Origin: Litoditis marina
Taxonomy: Eukaryota; Nematoda; Chromadorea; Rhabditida; Rhabditidae
Direction of reading: 5' to 3'
DNA: 64,000 bases
Assembly (NCBI GenBank): GCA_964036275.1
Contig: CAXIWQ010000177.1
Coordinates: 124,001-188,000 of the forward strand
The number at the start of each line of letters is the position of its first letter. The first letter of the stretch is position 1. Of this stretch, positions 1 to 12,495 are shown piece after piece. The notes beneath the pieces are model-generated. The model did no database searches. It had not been told where the DNA came from and saw only the letters and a list, made by a program, of their open reading frames with translations. A program made the translations under genes and the position numbers.

Positions 1-829
1 ACTCTTTGCCTTGCAGCTACAGAAAAAAGTTCATACGGCTATCAAGTCTGTTGCTCCAGATACAAAAACCTAAGACGACTATATATTCTGTGGCGCACAG
101 CCACAAAAGACGAATTAACGCGTTATTGACTCTTTGCCTTGCAGCTACAGAGAACAGTTCATACGGCTATCAAATCTGTTGCTCCCAGCTACAAAACCTG
201 ATACGACAATCTATTTTGTGGCGCACATCCACCAAATACGAATTAACGCGGTTATTGACTCTTTGCCTTGCACCTACAAAAAAAAATCATACGGCTATCA
301 AGTCTGTTGCTCCCAACTACAAAAACCTAATACGACTTATATTCTGTGGCGCACAACCACAAAAGACAAATTAACGCGGTTATTGACTCTTTTCCTTGCA
401 GCTACAGAAAAAAGTTTATACGGCTATCAAGTCTGTTGCTCCCAGCTACAAAAACCTAATACGATTATCTATTCTGTGGCGCACAGCCACGAAATACGAA
501 TCAACGCGGTTATCGACTCTTCGGCTTGCAGTTACAGAAAAAAAAACTCATACGGCAATCAAGTCTGTTGCTCCCAACTACAAAAACCTAATACGACTTT
601 ATATTCTGTGGCGCACAGCCACAAAGACAGATTAACGCGGTTATTGACTCTTTGCCTTGCAGCTACAGAAAAAAGTTTATACGGCTATCAAGTATGTTGC
701 TCCCAGCTAGAAAAACCCAATACAACTATTTTTTCTGTGGCACACAGCCACAAAATACGAACTAACGCGGTATTGACTATTTGCCTTGCAGCTACAAAAA
801 AAAGTTTTATACGGCTATCAAGTCTGTTG

Positions 830-3420
830 CTCCCAGCTACAAAAACCTAATACGACTTACTATTCTGTGGCGCACAGCCACAAAGACAAATTAACGCGGT
901 TATTGACTCTTTACCGTGCAGCTACAGAAAACAGTTTATACGGCTATCGAGTATGTTGCTCCCAGCTACAAAAACCTGATACGACAATCTATTCTGTGGC
1001 GCACAGCCACAAAATACGAATTAACGCGGTTGTCGACTCTTTGCCTTGCAACTACAGAGAACAGTTCATACGGCTATCAAGTCTGTTGCTCCCCAGATAC
1101 AAAAACCTAATACGACTATCTATTATGTGGCGCACAGCCACAAAATACGAATTAACGCGGTTATCGACTCTTTGGCTTGCAGTTACAGAGAAAAGTTCAT
1201 ACGGCTATCAAATCTGTTGCTCCTAGCTACAAAAACCTAATACGACAATCTATTCTGTGGCGCACAGCCATAACATACGAAATAACGCGGTTATTGACTC
1301 TTTGGCTTGCAGTTACAGAGAAAAATTTATACGGCTATCAAGTCTGTTGCTCCCAGCTACAAAAACCTAATACGACTCCATATTCTGTGGCGCACAGCCA
1401 CAAAGACAAATTAACGCGGTTATTGACTCTTTGCCGTAAAGCTACAAAATAAAAGTTTATACGGCTATCAAGTATGTTGCTCCCAGCTACAAAGACCTAA
1501 CACGACTATATATTAGTGGCGCACAGCCACAAAAGACGACTTAACGCGGTTATTGACTCTTTGCCTTGCAGCTACAGAAAAAAGTTCATACGGCTATCAA
1601 GTCTGTTGCTCCCAGATACAAACACCTAAGACGACTATATATTCTGTGGCGCACAGCCACAAAAGACGAATTAACGCGTTATTGACTCTTTGCCTTGCAG
1701 CTACAGAGAACAGTTCATACGGCTATCAAGTCTGTTGCTCCAGCTACAAAAACCTAATACGACTATATATTCTGTGGCGCACAGCCACAAAAGACGAATT
1801 AACGCGGTTATTGACTCTTTGCCTCGCAGTTACAGATAACATTTCATACGGCTATCAAATCTGTTGCTCCCAGCTACAAAAACCTGATACGACAATCTAT
1901 TCTGTGGCGCACAGCCACAAAGACGAATTAACGCGGTTATTGACATTTTGACTTGCAGCTACAAAAAAAAATCATACGGCTATCAAGTCTGTTGCTTCCA
2001 ACTACAGAAACATAATACGACAATCTATTCTGTGGCGCACAGCTACAAAACACGAAATATCGCGGTTATCGACTTGTTGGCTTGCAGCTACAGAGAAAAG
2101 TTTATACGGCTATCAAGTCTGTTGCTCCCAGCTACAAAAACCTAATACGACTTACTATTCTGTGGCGCACAGCCACAAAAGACAAATTAACGCGGTAATT
2201 GACTCTTTACCGTGCAGCTACAGAAAACAGTTTATACGGCTATCGAGTATGTTGCTCCCAGCTACAAAAACCTGATACGACAATCTATTCTGTGGCGCAC
2301 AGCCACAAAATACGAATTAACGCGGTTGTCGACTCTTTGCCTTGCAACTACAGAGAACAGTTCATACGGCTATCAAGTCTGTTGCTCCCAGATACAAAAA
2401 CCTAATACGACTATCTATTTGTGGCGCACAGCCACAAAATACGAATTAACGCGGTTATCGACTCTTTGGCTTGCAGTTACAGAGAAAAGTTCATACGGCT
2501 ATCAAATCTGTTGCTCCTAGCTACAAAAACCTAATACGACAATCTATTCTGTGGCGCACAGCCATAACATACGAAATAACGCGGTTATTGACTCTTTGGC
2601 TTGCAGTTACAGAGAAAAAATTATACGGCTATCAAGTCTGTTGCTCCAGCTACAAAAACCTAATACGACTCCATATTCTGTGGCGCACAGCCACAAAAGA
2701 CAAATTAACGCGGTTATTGACTCTTTGCCGTAAAGCTACAAAATAAAAGTTTATACGGCTATCAAGTATGTTGCTCCCAGCTACAAAGACCTAACACGAC
2801 TATAATTTAGTGGCGCACAGCCACAAAAGACGACTTAACGCGGTTATTGACTCTTTGCCTTGCAGCTACAGAAAAAAGTTCATACGGCTATCAAGTCTGT
2901 TGCTCCCAGATACAAACACCTAAGACGACTATATATTCTGTGGCGCACAGCCACAAAAGACGAATTAACGCGTTATTGACTCTTTGCCTTGCAGCTACAG
3001 AGAACAGTTCATACGGCTATCAAGTCTGTTGCTCCCAGCTACAAAAACCTAATACGACTATATATTCTGTGGCGCACAGCCACAAAAGACGAATTAACGC
3101 GGTTATTGACTCTTTGCCTCGCAGTTACAGATAACATTTCATACGGCTATCAAATCTGTTGCTCCCAGCTACAAAAACCTGATACGACAATCTATTCTGT
3201 GGCGCACAGCCACAAAGACGAATTAACGCGGTTATTGACATTTTGACTTGCAGCTACAAAAAAAAAATCATACGGCTATCAAGTCTGTTGCTTTCCAACT
3301 ACAGAAACATAATACGACAATCTATTCTGTGGCGCACAGCTACAAAACACGAAATATCGCGGTTATCGACTTGTTGGCTTGCAGCTACAGAGAAAAGTTC
3401 ATACGGCTATCAAGTCTGTT
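830..3420 (+). repeat. 1.29-kb (10-monomer) tandem duplication
   Basis: Copies lie at about 830-2,124 and 2,125-3,420, offset about 1,294 bp. They share rare variants such as GACTTACTATTC (855 and 2,150), GCCGTAAAGC (1,433 and 2,727) and CGCACAGCTACAAAACACG (about 2,037 and 3,331). The copies differ by several one-base indels. Confidence 0.8.
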
Positions 3421-3879
3421 GCTCCCAGCTACAAAAACCTGATACGACAATCTATTCTGTGGCGCACAGCCACAAAAGACAAATTAACGCGGTTATTACC
3501 TCTTTGCCTTGCAGCTACAGAAAAAAGTTCATACGGCTATCAAATCTGTTGCTCCCAGCTACAAAAACCTAATACGACAATCTATTCTGTGGCGCACAGC
3601 CACAAAATACAAATTATCGCGGTTATCGACTTGTTGGCTTGCAGCTACCGAGAAAAGTTCATACGGCTATCAAGTCTGTTGCTCCCAGCTACATAAACCT
3701 AATACGACTATATATTCTGTGGCGCACAGCCACAAAAGACGAATTAACGCGGTTATTGACTCTTGCCTCGCAGTTACAGAGAACATTTCATACGGCTACC
3801 AAATCTGTTGCTCCCAGCTACAAAAACCTAATACGACAATCTATTCTGTGGCGCACAGCCACAAGACGAATTGACGCGG

Positions 3880-5430
3880 TTATTGACATTTTGACTTGCA
3901 GCCACAAAAACAAATCATACGGCTATCAAGTCTGTTGCTTCCAACTACAAAAACATAATACGACTTTATATTCTGTGGCGCACAGCCACAAAATACAAAT
4001 TAACGCGGTTATTGACTCTTTGCCTTGCAGTTACAGAGAACATTTCATACGGCTATCAAATCTGTTGCTCCCAGCTACAAAAACCTAATACGACTTTATA
4101 TTCTGTGGCGCACAGCCACAAAAGACAAATTAACGCGGTTATTACCTCTTTGCCTTGCAGCTACAGAAAAAAAGTTTATACGGCTATCAAGTCTGTTGCT
4201 CCCAGCTACAAAACCTAATACGACTTTATATTCTGTGGCGCACAGCCACAAAAGACAAATTAACGCGGTTATTGACTCTTTGCCGTGCAGCTACAGAAAA
4301 AAGTTTATATGGCTATCAAGTATGTTGTTCCCAGCTAGAAAAACCCAATACAACTATCTATTCTGTGGCACACAGCCACAAATACGATATAACGCGGTTA
4401 TCGACTCTTTGCCTTGCAGCTACAGAAAAAAGTTTATACGGCTATCAAGTCTGTTGCTCATGGCTACAAAAACCTAATACGACTTTATATCCTGTGGCGC
4501 ACAGCCACAAAAGACAAATTAACGCGGTTATTACCTCTTTGCCTTGCAGCTACAGAAAAAAGTTCATACGGCTATCAAGTCTGTTGCTCCCAGCTACAAA
4601 ACCTGATACGACAATCTATTCTGTGGCGCACAGCCACAAAGACGAATTAACGCGGTTATTGACATTTTGACTTGCAGCTACAAAAAAAAATCATACGGCT
4701 ATCAAGTCTGTTGCTTCCAACTACAAAAACATAATACGACTTTATATTCTGTGGCGCACAGCCACAAAAGACAAATTAACGCGGTTATTGACTCTTTGCC
4801 TTGCAGTTACAGAGAACATTTCATACGGCTATCAAATCTGTTGCTCCCAGCTACAAAAACCTAATACGACTTTATATTCTGTGGCGCACAGCCACAAAAG
4901 ACAAATTAACGCGGTTATTACCTCTTTGCCTTGCAGCTACAGAAAAAAAGTTTATACGGCTATCAAGTCTGTTGCTCCCAGCTACAAAAACCTAATACGA
5001 CTTTATATTCTGTGGCGCACAGCCACAAAAGACAAATTAACGCGGTTATTGACTCTTTGCCGTGCAGCTACAGAAAAAAGTTTATATGGCTATCAAGGAT
5101 GTTGCTCCCAGCTAGAAAAACCCAATACAACTATCTATTCTGTGGCACACAGCCACAAAATACGATACAACGCGGTTATCGACTCTTTGCCTTGCAGCTA
5201 CAGAAAAAAGTTTATACGGCTATCAAGTCTGTTGCTCATGGCTACAAAAACCTAATACGACTTTATATCCTGTGGAGCACAGCCACAAAAGACAAATTAA
5301 CGCGGTTATTACCTCTTTGCCTTGCAGCTACAGAAAAAAGTTCATACGGCTATCAAGTCTGTTGCTCCCAGCTACAAAAACCTGATACGACAATCTATTC
5401 TGTGGCGCACAGCCACAAAAGACAAATTAA
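3880..5430 (+). repeat. 776-bp (6-monomer) tandem duplication
   Basis: Copies lie at about 3,880-4,655 and 4,656-5,430. Each opens with an ATTTTGACTTGCAG monomer and contains the CTCATGGCTAC and TTATATCCTGTGG variants in the same order. Confidence 0.75.
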
Positions 5431-5938
5431 CGCGGTTATTGACTCTTTGCCGTGCAGCTACAGAAAAAAGTTTATATGGCTATCAAGTATGTTGCTCCCA
5501 GCTAGAAAAACCCAATACAACTATCTATTCTGTGGCACACAGCCACAAAATACGAATTAACGCGGTTATCGACTCTTTGCCTTGCAGCTACAGAAAAAAG
5601 TTTGTACGGCTATCAAGTCTGTTGCTCCCAGCTACAAAAACCTAATACGACTTTATATTCTGTGGCGCACAGCCACAAAGACAAATTAACGCGGTTATTA
5701 CCTCTTTGCCTTGCAGCTACAGAAAAAAGTTCATACGGCTATCAAGTCTGTTGCTCCCAGCTACAAAAACCTAATACGACTTTATATTCTGTGGCGCACA
5801 GCCACAAAAGACAAATTAACGCGTTTATTGACTCTTTGCCGTGCAGCTACAGAAAAAAGTTTATATGGCTATCAAGTATGTTGTTCCAGCTAGAAAAACC
5901 CAATACAACTATCTATTCTGTGGCACACAGCCACAAAA

Positions 5939-6452
5939 TACGAATTAACGCGGTTATCGACTGTTTGTTTTGCAGCTACAGAAAAAAGTTAATACGGCTA
6001 TCAAGTCGGTTGCTCCCAGCTACAAAAACCTAATACGACAATCTATTCTGTGGCGCACAGCCACAAAAACGAATTAACGCGGTTATCGACATTTTGACAT
6101 GCAGCTACAAAAAAAATCATACGGCTATCAAGTCTGTTGCTCCCAACTACAAAAACATAGTACGACTTTATATTCTGTGGCGCACAGCCACAAAATACGA
6201 ATTAACGCGGTTATCGACTGTTTGTTTTGCAGCTACAGAAAAAAGTTAATACGGCTATCAAGTCGGTTGCTCCCAGCTACAAAAACCTAATACGACAATC
6301 TATTCTGTGGCGCACAGCCACAAAAACGAATTAACGCGGTTATCGACATTTTGACATGCAGCTACAAAAAAAATCATACGGCTATCAAGTCTGTTGCTCC
6401 CAACTACAAAAACATAGTACGACTTTATATTCTGTGGCGCACAGCCACAAAA
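5939..6452 (+). repeat. 257-bp dimer, two tandem copies
   Basis: Copies lie at 5,939-6,195 and 6,196-6,452. Each pairs a TGTTTGTTTTGCAG monomer (with AAGTTAATACGG and GTCGGTTGCTC) with an ATTTTGACATGCAG monomer (with ACATAGTACGAC). The same pair recurs singly at about 7,760, 12,700, 19,060, 22,040, 23,330 and 31,545. Confidence 0.85.
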
Positions 6453-7559
6453 GACGAATTAACGCGGTTATTGACTCTTTGCCTCGCAGTTACAGAGAAC
6501 ATTTCATACGGCTATCAAATCTGTTGCTCCCAGCTACAAAAACCTAATACGACAATCTATTCTGTGGCGCACAGCCACAAAGACGAATTAACGCGGTTAT
6601 TGACATTTTGACTTGCAGCTACAAAAAAAAATCATACGGCTATCAAGTCTGTTGCTTCCAACTACAGAAACATAATACGACAATCTATTCTGTGGCGCAC
6701 AGCCACAAAAGACGAATTAACGCGGTTATTGACTCTTTGCCTCGCAGTTACAGAGAACATTTCACACGGCTATTAAATCTGTTGCTCCAGCTACAAAAAC
6801 CTAATACGACTTTATATTCTGTGGCGCACAGCCACAAAAGACAAATTAACGCGGTTATTACCTCTTTGCCTTGCAGCTACAGAAAAAAGTTCATACGGCT
6901 ATCAAGTCTGTTGCTCCCAGCTACAAAAACCTAATACGACTTTATATTCTGTGGCGCACAGCCACAAAAGATTTTACGCGGTTATTGACTCTTTGCCGTG
7001 CAGCTACAGAAAAAAAAGTTTATACGGCTATCAAGTCTGTTGCTCATGGCTACAAAAACCTAATACGACTTTATATTCTGTGGCGCACAGCCACAAAAGA
7101 CAAATTAACGCGGTTATTACCTCTTTGCCTTGCAGTTACAGAGAACATTTCATACGGCTATCAAATCTGTTGCTCCCAGCTACAAAAACCTAATACGACA
7201 ATCTATTCTGTGGCGCACAGCCACAAAATACGAATTTACGCGGTTATCGACTCTTTGCTTGCAGCTACAGAAAAAAGTTTATATGGCTATCAAGTATGTT
7301 GCTCCCAGCTAGAAAAACCCAATACAACTATCTATTCTGTGGCACACAGCCACAAAATACGATATAACGCGGTTATCGACTCTTTGCCTTGCAGCTACAG
7401 AGAAAAGTTCATACGGCTATCAAGTCTGTTTGCTCCCAGCTACAAAAACCTGATACGACAATCTATTCTGTGGCGCACAGCCACAACAGACAAATTAACG
7501 CGGTTATTACCTCTTTGCCTTGCAGCTACAGAAAAAAATTCATACGGCTATCAAGTCTG

Positions 7560-10500
7560 TTGCTCCCAGCTACAAAAACCTAATACGACTTTATATTCTG
7601 TGGCGCACAGCCACAAAAGACAAATTAACGCGGTTATTGACTCTTTGCCGTGCAGCTACAGAAAAAAGTTTATATGGCTATCAAGTATGTTGTTCCCAGC
7701 TAGAAAAACCCAATACAACTATCTATTCTGTGGCACACAGCCACAAAATACGAATTAACGCGGTTATCGACTGTTTGTTTTGCAGCTACAGAAAAAAGTT
7801 AATACGGCTATCAAGTCGGTTGCTCCCAGCTACAAAAACCTAATACGACAATCTATTCTGTGGCGCACAGCCACAAAAACGAATTAACGCGGTTATCGAC
7901 ATTTTGACATGCAGCTACAAAAAAAATCATACGGCTATCAAGTCTGTTGCTCCCAACTACAAAAACATAGTACGACTTTATATTCTGTGGCGCACAGCCA
8001 CAAAATACAAATTAACGCGGTTATTGACTCTTTGCCGTGCAGCTACAGGAAAAAGGTTATACGGCTATCAAGTATGTTGCTCCCAGCTACAAAAACCTAA
8101 TACGACTTTATATTCTGTGGCGCACAGCCACAAAAGACAAATTAACGCGGTTATTGACTCTTTGCCGTGCAGCTACAGGAAAAAGGTTATACGGCTATCA
8201 AGTATGTTGCTCCCAGCTAAAAAAACCTAATACGACTATATATTCTGTGGCGCACAGCCACAAAAGACGAATTAACGCGGTTATTGACTCTTTGCCTCGC
8301 AGTTACAGAGAACATTTCATACGGCTATCAAATCTGTTGCTCCAGCTACAAAAACCTAATACGACAATCTATTCTGTGGCGCACAGCCACAAAGACGAAT
8401 TAACGCGGTTATTGACATTTTGACTTGCAGCTACAAAAAAAAATCATACGGCTATCAAGTCTGTTGCTTCCAACTACAGAAACATAATACGACAATCTAT
8501 TCTGTGGCGCACAGCCACAAAAGACGAATTAACGCGGTTATTGACTCTTTGCCTCGCAGTTACAGAGAACATTTCACACGGCTATCAAATCTGTTGCTCC
8601 CAGCTACAAAAACCTAATACGACTATCTATTCTGTGGCGCACAGCCACAAAATACGAATTAACGCGGTTATCGACTGTTTGCTTTGCAGCTACAGAAAAA
8701 AGTTTATACGGCTATCAAGTCTGTTGCTCCCAGCTACAAAAACCTAATACGACTTTATATTCTGTGGCGCACAGCCACAAAAGACAAATTAACGCGGTTA
8801 TTGACTCTTTGCCGTGCAGCTGCAGAAAAAAAAAGTTTATACGGCTATCAAGTCTGTTGCTCATGGCTACAAAAACCTAATACGACTTTATATTCTGTGG
8901 CGCACAGCCACAAAAGACAAATTAACGCGGTTATTACCTCTTTGCCTTGCAGTTACAGAGAACATTTCATACGGCTATCAAATCTGTTGCTCCCAGCTAC
9001 AAAAACCTAATACGACAATCTATTCTGTGGCGCACAACCACAAAATACGAATTTACGCGGTTATCGACTCTTTGGCTTGCAGCTACAGAAAAAAGTTTAT
9101 ATGGCTATCAAGTATGTTGCTCCCAGCTAGAAAAACCCAATACAACTATCTATTCTGTGGCACACAGCCACAAAATACGATATAACGCGGTTATCGACTC
9201 TTTGCCTTGCAGCTACAGAGAAAAGTTCATACGGCTATCAAGTCTGTTGCTCCCAGCTACAAAAACCTGATACGACAATCTATTCTGTGGCGCACAGCGA
9301 CAACAGACAAATTAACGCGGTTATTACCTCTTTGCCTTGCAGCTACAGAAAAAAATTCATACGGCTATCAAGTCTGTTGCTTCCAGCTACGAAAACCTAA
9401 TACGATTTTATATTCTGTGGCGCACACCCACAAAAGACAAATTAACGCGGTTATTGACTCTTTGCCTCGCAGTTACAGAGAACATTTCATACGGCTATCA
9501 AATCTGTTGCTCCCAGCTACAAAAACCTAATACGACTATATATTCTGTGGCGCACAGCCACAACATACGAATTAACGCGGTTATCGACTGTTTGCTTTGC
9601 AGCTACAGAAAAAAGTTTATACGGCTATCAAGTCTGTTGCTCCCAGCTACAAAAACCTAATACGACTTTATATTCTGTGGCGCACAGCCACAAAAGATTT
9701 TACGCGGTTATTGACTCTTTGCCGTGCAGCTACAGAAAAAAAGTTTATACGGCTATCAAGTCTGTTGCTCATGGCTACAAAAACCTAATACGACTTTATA
9801 TTCTGTGGCGCACAGCCACAAAAGACAAATTAACGCGGTTATTACCTCTTTGCCTTGCAGTTACAGAGAACATTTCATACGGCTATCAAATCTGTTGCTC
9901 CCAGCTACAAAAACCTAATACGACAATCTATTCTGTGGCGCACAGCCACCAAATACGAATTTACGCGGTTATCGACTCTTTGGCTTGCAGCTATAGAAAA
10001 AAGTTTATATGGCTATCAAGTATGTTGCTCCCAGCTAGAAAAACCTAATACGACTTTATATTCTGTGGCGCACAGCCACAAAAGACAAATTAACGCGGTT
10101 ATTGACTTTTTGCCTTGCAGCTACAGGAAAAAGTTCATACGGCTATCAAGTCTGTTGCTCCCAGCTACAAGAACCTGATACGACTATCTTTTCTGTGGCG
10201 CACAACCACGAAATACAAATTAACGCGGTTATCGACTTTTCGGCTTGCAGTTACAGAAAAAAGTTTATACGGCTATCAAGTCTGTTGCTCATGGCTACAA
10301 AAACCTAATACGACTGTACATCCTGTGGCGCACAGCCACAAAAGACAGTTTAACGCGGTTATTGACTCTTTGCCTTGCAGCTACAGAAAACAAATTATAC
10401 GGCTATCAAGTCTGTTGCTACCAGCTACAAAAACTTAATACGACTATCTTTTCTGTGGTGCACAACCACAAAATACGAATTAACGCGGTTATTGACTCTT

Positions 10501-10570
10501 TGCCTTGCAGCTACAGGAAAAAGTTTATACGGCTATCAAGTCTGTTGCTCCCAGCTACAAAAACCTAATA
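7560..10570 (+). repeat. 3.0-kb segmental duplication, copy 1
   Basis: This stretch matches 12,496-15,505 in monomer order, with offsets of 4,933-4,938 bp. Shared private variants include GTGCACAACC (near 10,458 and 15,392) and CTGTACATCCTG (near 10,314 and 15,248). It contains two tandem 7-monomer units starting near 8,814 and 9,724. Confidence 0.8.
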
Positions 10571-12068
10571 CGACTTTATATTCTGTGGCGCACAGCCACA
10601 AAAGACAAATTAACGCGGTTATTACCTCTTTGCCTTGCAGCTACAGAAAAAAAGTTTATACGGCTATCAAGTCTGTTGCTCCCAGCTACAAAAACCTAAT
10701 ACGACTTTATATTCTGTGGCGCACAGCCACAAAAGACAAATTAACGCGGTTATTGACTCTTTGCCGTGCAGCTACAGAAAAAAAGTTTATATGGCTATCA
10801 AGTATGTTGTTCCCAGCTAGAAAAACCCAATACAACTATCTATTCTGTGGCACACAGCCACAAAATACGATATAACGCGGTTATCGACTCTTTGCCTTGC
10901 AGCTACAGAAAAAAGTTTATACGGCTATCAAGTCTGTTGCTCATGGCTACAAAAACCTAATACGACTTTATATCCTGTGGCGCACAGCCACAAAAGACAA
11001 ATTAACGCGGTTATTACCTCTTTGCCTTGCAGCTACAGAAAAAAGTTCATACGGCTATCAAGTCTGTTGCTCCCAGCTACAAAAACCTGATACGACAATC
11101 TATTCTGTGGCGCACAGCCACAAAGACGAATTAACGCGGTTATTGACATTTTGACTTGCAGCTACAAAAAAAAAATCATACGGCTATCAAGTCTGTTGCT
11201 TCCAACTACAAAAACATAATACGACTTTATATTCTGTGGCGCACAGCCACAAAATACAAATTAACGCGGTTATTGACTCTTTGCCTTGCAGTTACAGAGA
11301 ACATTTCATACGGCTATCAAATCTGTTGCTCCCAGCTACAAAAACCTAATACGACTTTATATTCTGTGGCGCACAGCCACAAAAGACAAATTAACGCGGT
11401 TATTACCTCTTTGCCTTGCAGCTACAGAAAAAAGTTTATATGGCTATCAAGGATGTTGCTCCCAGCTAGAAAAACCCAATACAACTATCTATTCTGTGGC
11501 ACACAGCCACAAAATACGATACAACGCGGTTATCGACTCTTTGCCTTGCAGCTACAGAAAAAAGTTCATACGGCTATCAAATCTGTTGCTCCCAGCTACA
11601 AAAACCTAATACGACTTTATATTCTGTGGCGCACAGCCACAAAAGACAAATTAACGCGGTTATTACCTCTTTGCCTTGCAGCTACAGAAAAAAGTTTATA
11701 CGGCTATCAAGTCTGTTGCTCATGGCTACAAAAACCTAATACGACTTTATATCCTGTGGAGCACAGCCACAAAAGACAAATTAACGCGGTTATTACCTCT
11801 TTGCCTTGCAGCTACAGAAAAAAGTTCATACGGCTATCAAGTCTGTTGCTCCCAGCTAGAAAAACCCAATACAACTATCTATTCTGTGGCACACAGCCAC
11901 AAAATACGAATTAACGCGGTTATCGACTCTTTGCCTTGCAGCTACAGAAAAAAGTTTATACGGCTATCAAGTCTGTTGCTCCCAGCTACAAAAACCTAAT
12001 ACGACTTTATATTCTGTGGCGCACAGCCACAAAAGACAAATTAACGCGGTTATTACCTCTTTGCCTTG

Positions 12069-12112
12069 CAGCTACAGAAAAAAGTTCATACGGCTATCAA
12101 GTCTGTTGCTCC
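12069..12112 (+). repeat. Monomer subunit 1 (44 bp)
   Basis: It starts CAGCTACAG plus A6, has TACGGCTATC in the middle and TCTGTTGC near the end. Aligned by eye to subunit 2 it matches at 31 of 41 positions with one 3-bp gap in the A-run. Confidence 0.75.
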
Positions 12113-12153
12113 CAGCTACAAAAACCTAATACGACTTTATATTCTGTGGCGCA
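12113..12153 (+). repeat. Monomer subunit 2 (41 bp)
   Basis: It starts CAGCTACA plus A-run, then TAATACGAC, and TCTGTGGC near the end. In this copy the middle reads TACGACTTTAT; in many other copies it is TACGACTATC, closer to subunit 1. Its end forms the left half of dyad 1. Confidence 0.75.
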
Positions 12154-12161
12154 CAGCCACA
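12145..12161. other. Dyad 1: 6-bp inverted repeat, 5-nt loop (in nearly every monomer)
   Basis: TGTGGC-GCACA-GCCACA is a perfect 6-bp inverted repeat around a 5-base centre. It occurs in almost every monomer. The commonest variant, GTGGCACACAGCC, changes only the loop. Stem-breaking forms are rarer: GCACACCCACA (for example 9,421), GGAGCACAG (for example 5,274) and CAGTCACA (for example 21,895). It could form a hairpin or bind a dimeric protein; neither is shown by the sequence. Confidence 0.7.
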
Positions 12162-12198
12162 AAAGACAAATTAACGCGGTTATTGACTCTTTGCCGTG
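12154..12198 (+). repeat. Monomer subunit 3 (45 bp)
   Basis: It starts CAGCCACAAAAGAC, has AACGCGGTTAT in the middle and TCTTTGCC near the end. It is the most diverged of the three subunits but keeps the same order of blocks. It holds dyad 2 and most of the class-defining substitutions. Confidence 0.65.
12172..12182. other. Dyad 2: TAAC-GCG-GTTA (in most monomers)
   Basis: A short inverted repeat with an odd GCG centre. In the GATATAACGCGG class (for example around 44,116) the arms extend to five bases, ATAAC/GTTAT. The CGCGG core is kept in nearly all monomers; exceptions are the left-end ACGCGTTAT copies (about 115, 1,674 and 2,968) and CGCGCTTAT near 39,972. Confidence 0.55.
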
Positions 12199-12495
12199 CA
12201 GCTACAGAAAAAAGTTTATATGGCTATCAAGTATGTTGCTCCCAGCTAGAAAAACCCAATACAACTATCTATTCTGTGGCACACAGCCACAAAATACGAA
12301 TTAACGCGGTTATCGACTCTTTGCCTTGCAGCTACAGAAAAAAGTTTATACGGCTATCAAGTCTGTTGCTCCCAGCTACAAAAACCTAATACGACTTTAT
12401 ATTCTGTGGCGCACAGCCACAAAAGACAAATTAACGCGGTTATTACCTCTTTGCCTTGCAGCTACAGAAAAAAGTTCATACGGCTATCAAGTCTG

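Larger units (their letters stand above)
12069..12198 (+). repeat. Representative 130-bp monomer
   Basis: This copy is close to the majority form and is used here as the reference. It can be divided into three related parts of 44, 41 and 45 bp that each begin with CAGCYACA. Its base composition is about 42% GC by hand count. Because 130 is not a multiple of three, each reading frame passes through all three phases over three monomers, which is why the array shows hundreds of overlapping open frames. Confidence 0.9.

Noticed and set aside
12129..12150. Functional phage T7 promoter (TAATACGACT)
   Set aside because: The match stops after 10-11 bases, lacks the CACTATAG part, and there is no phage context.
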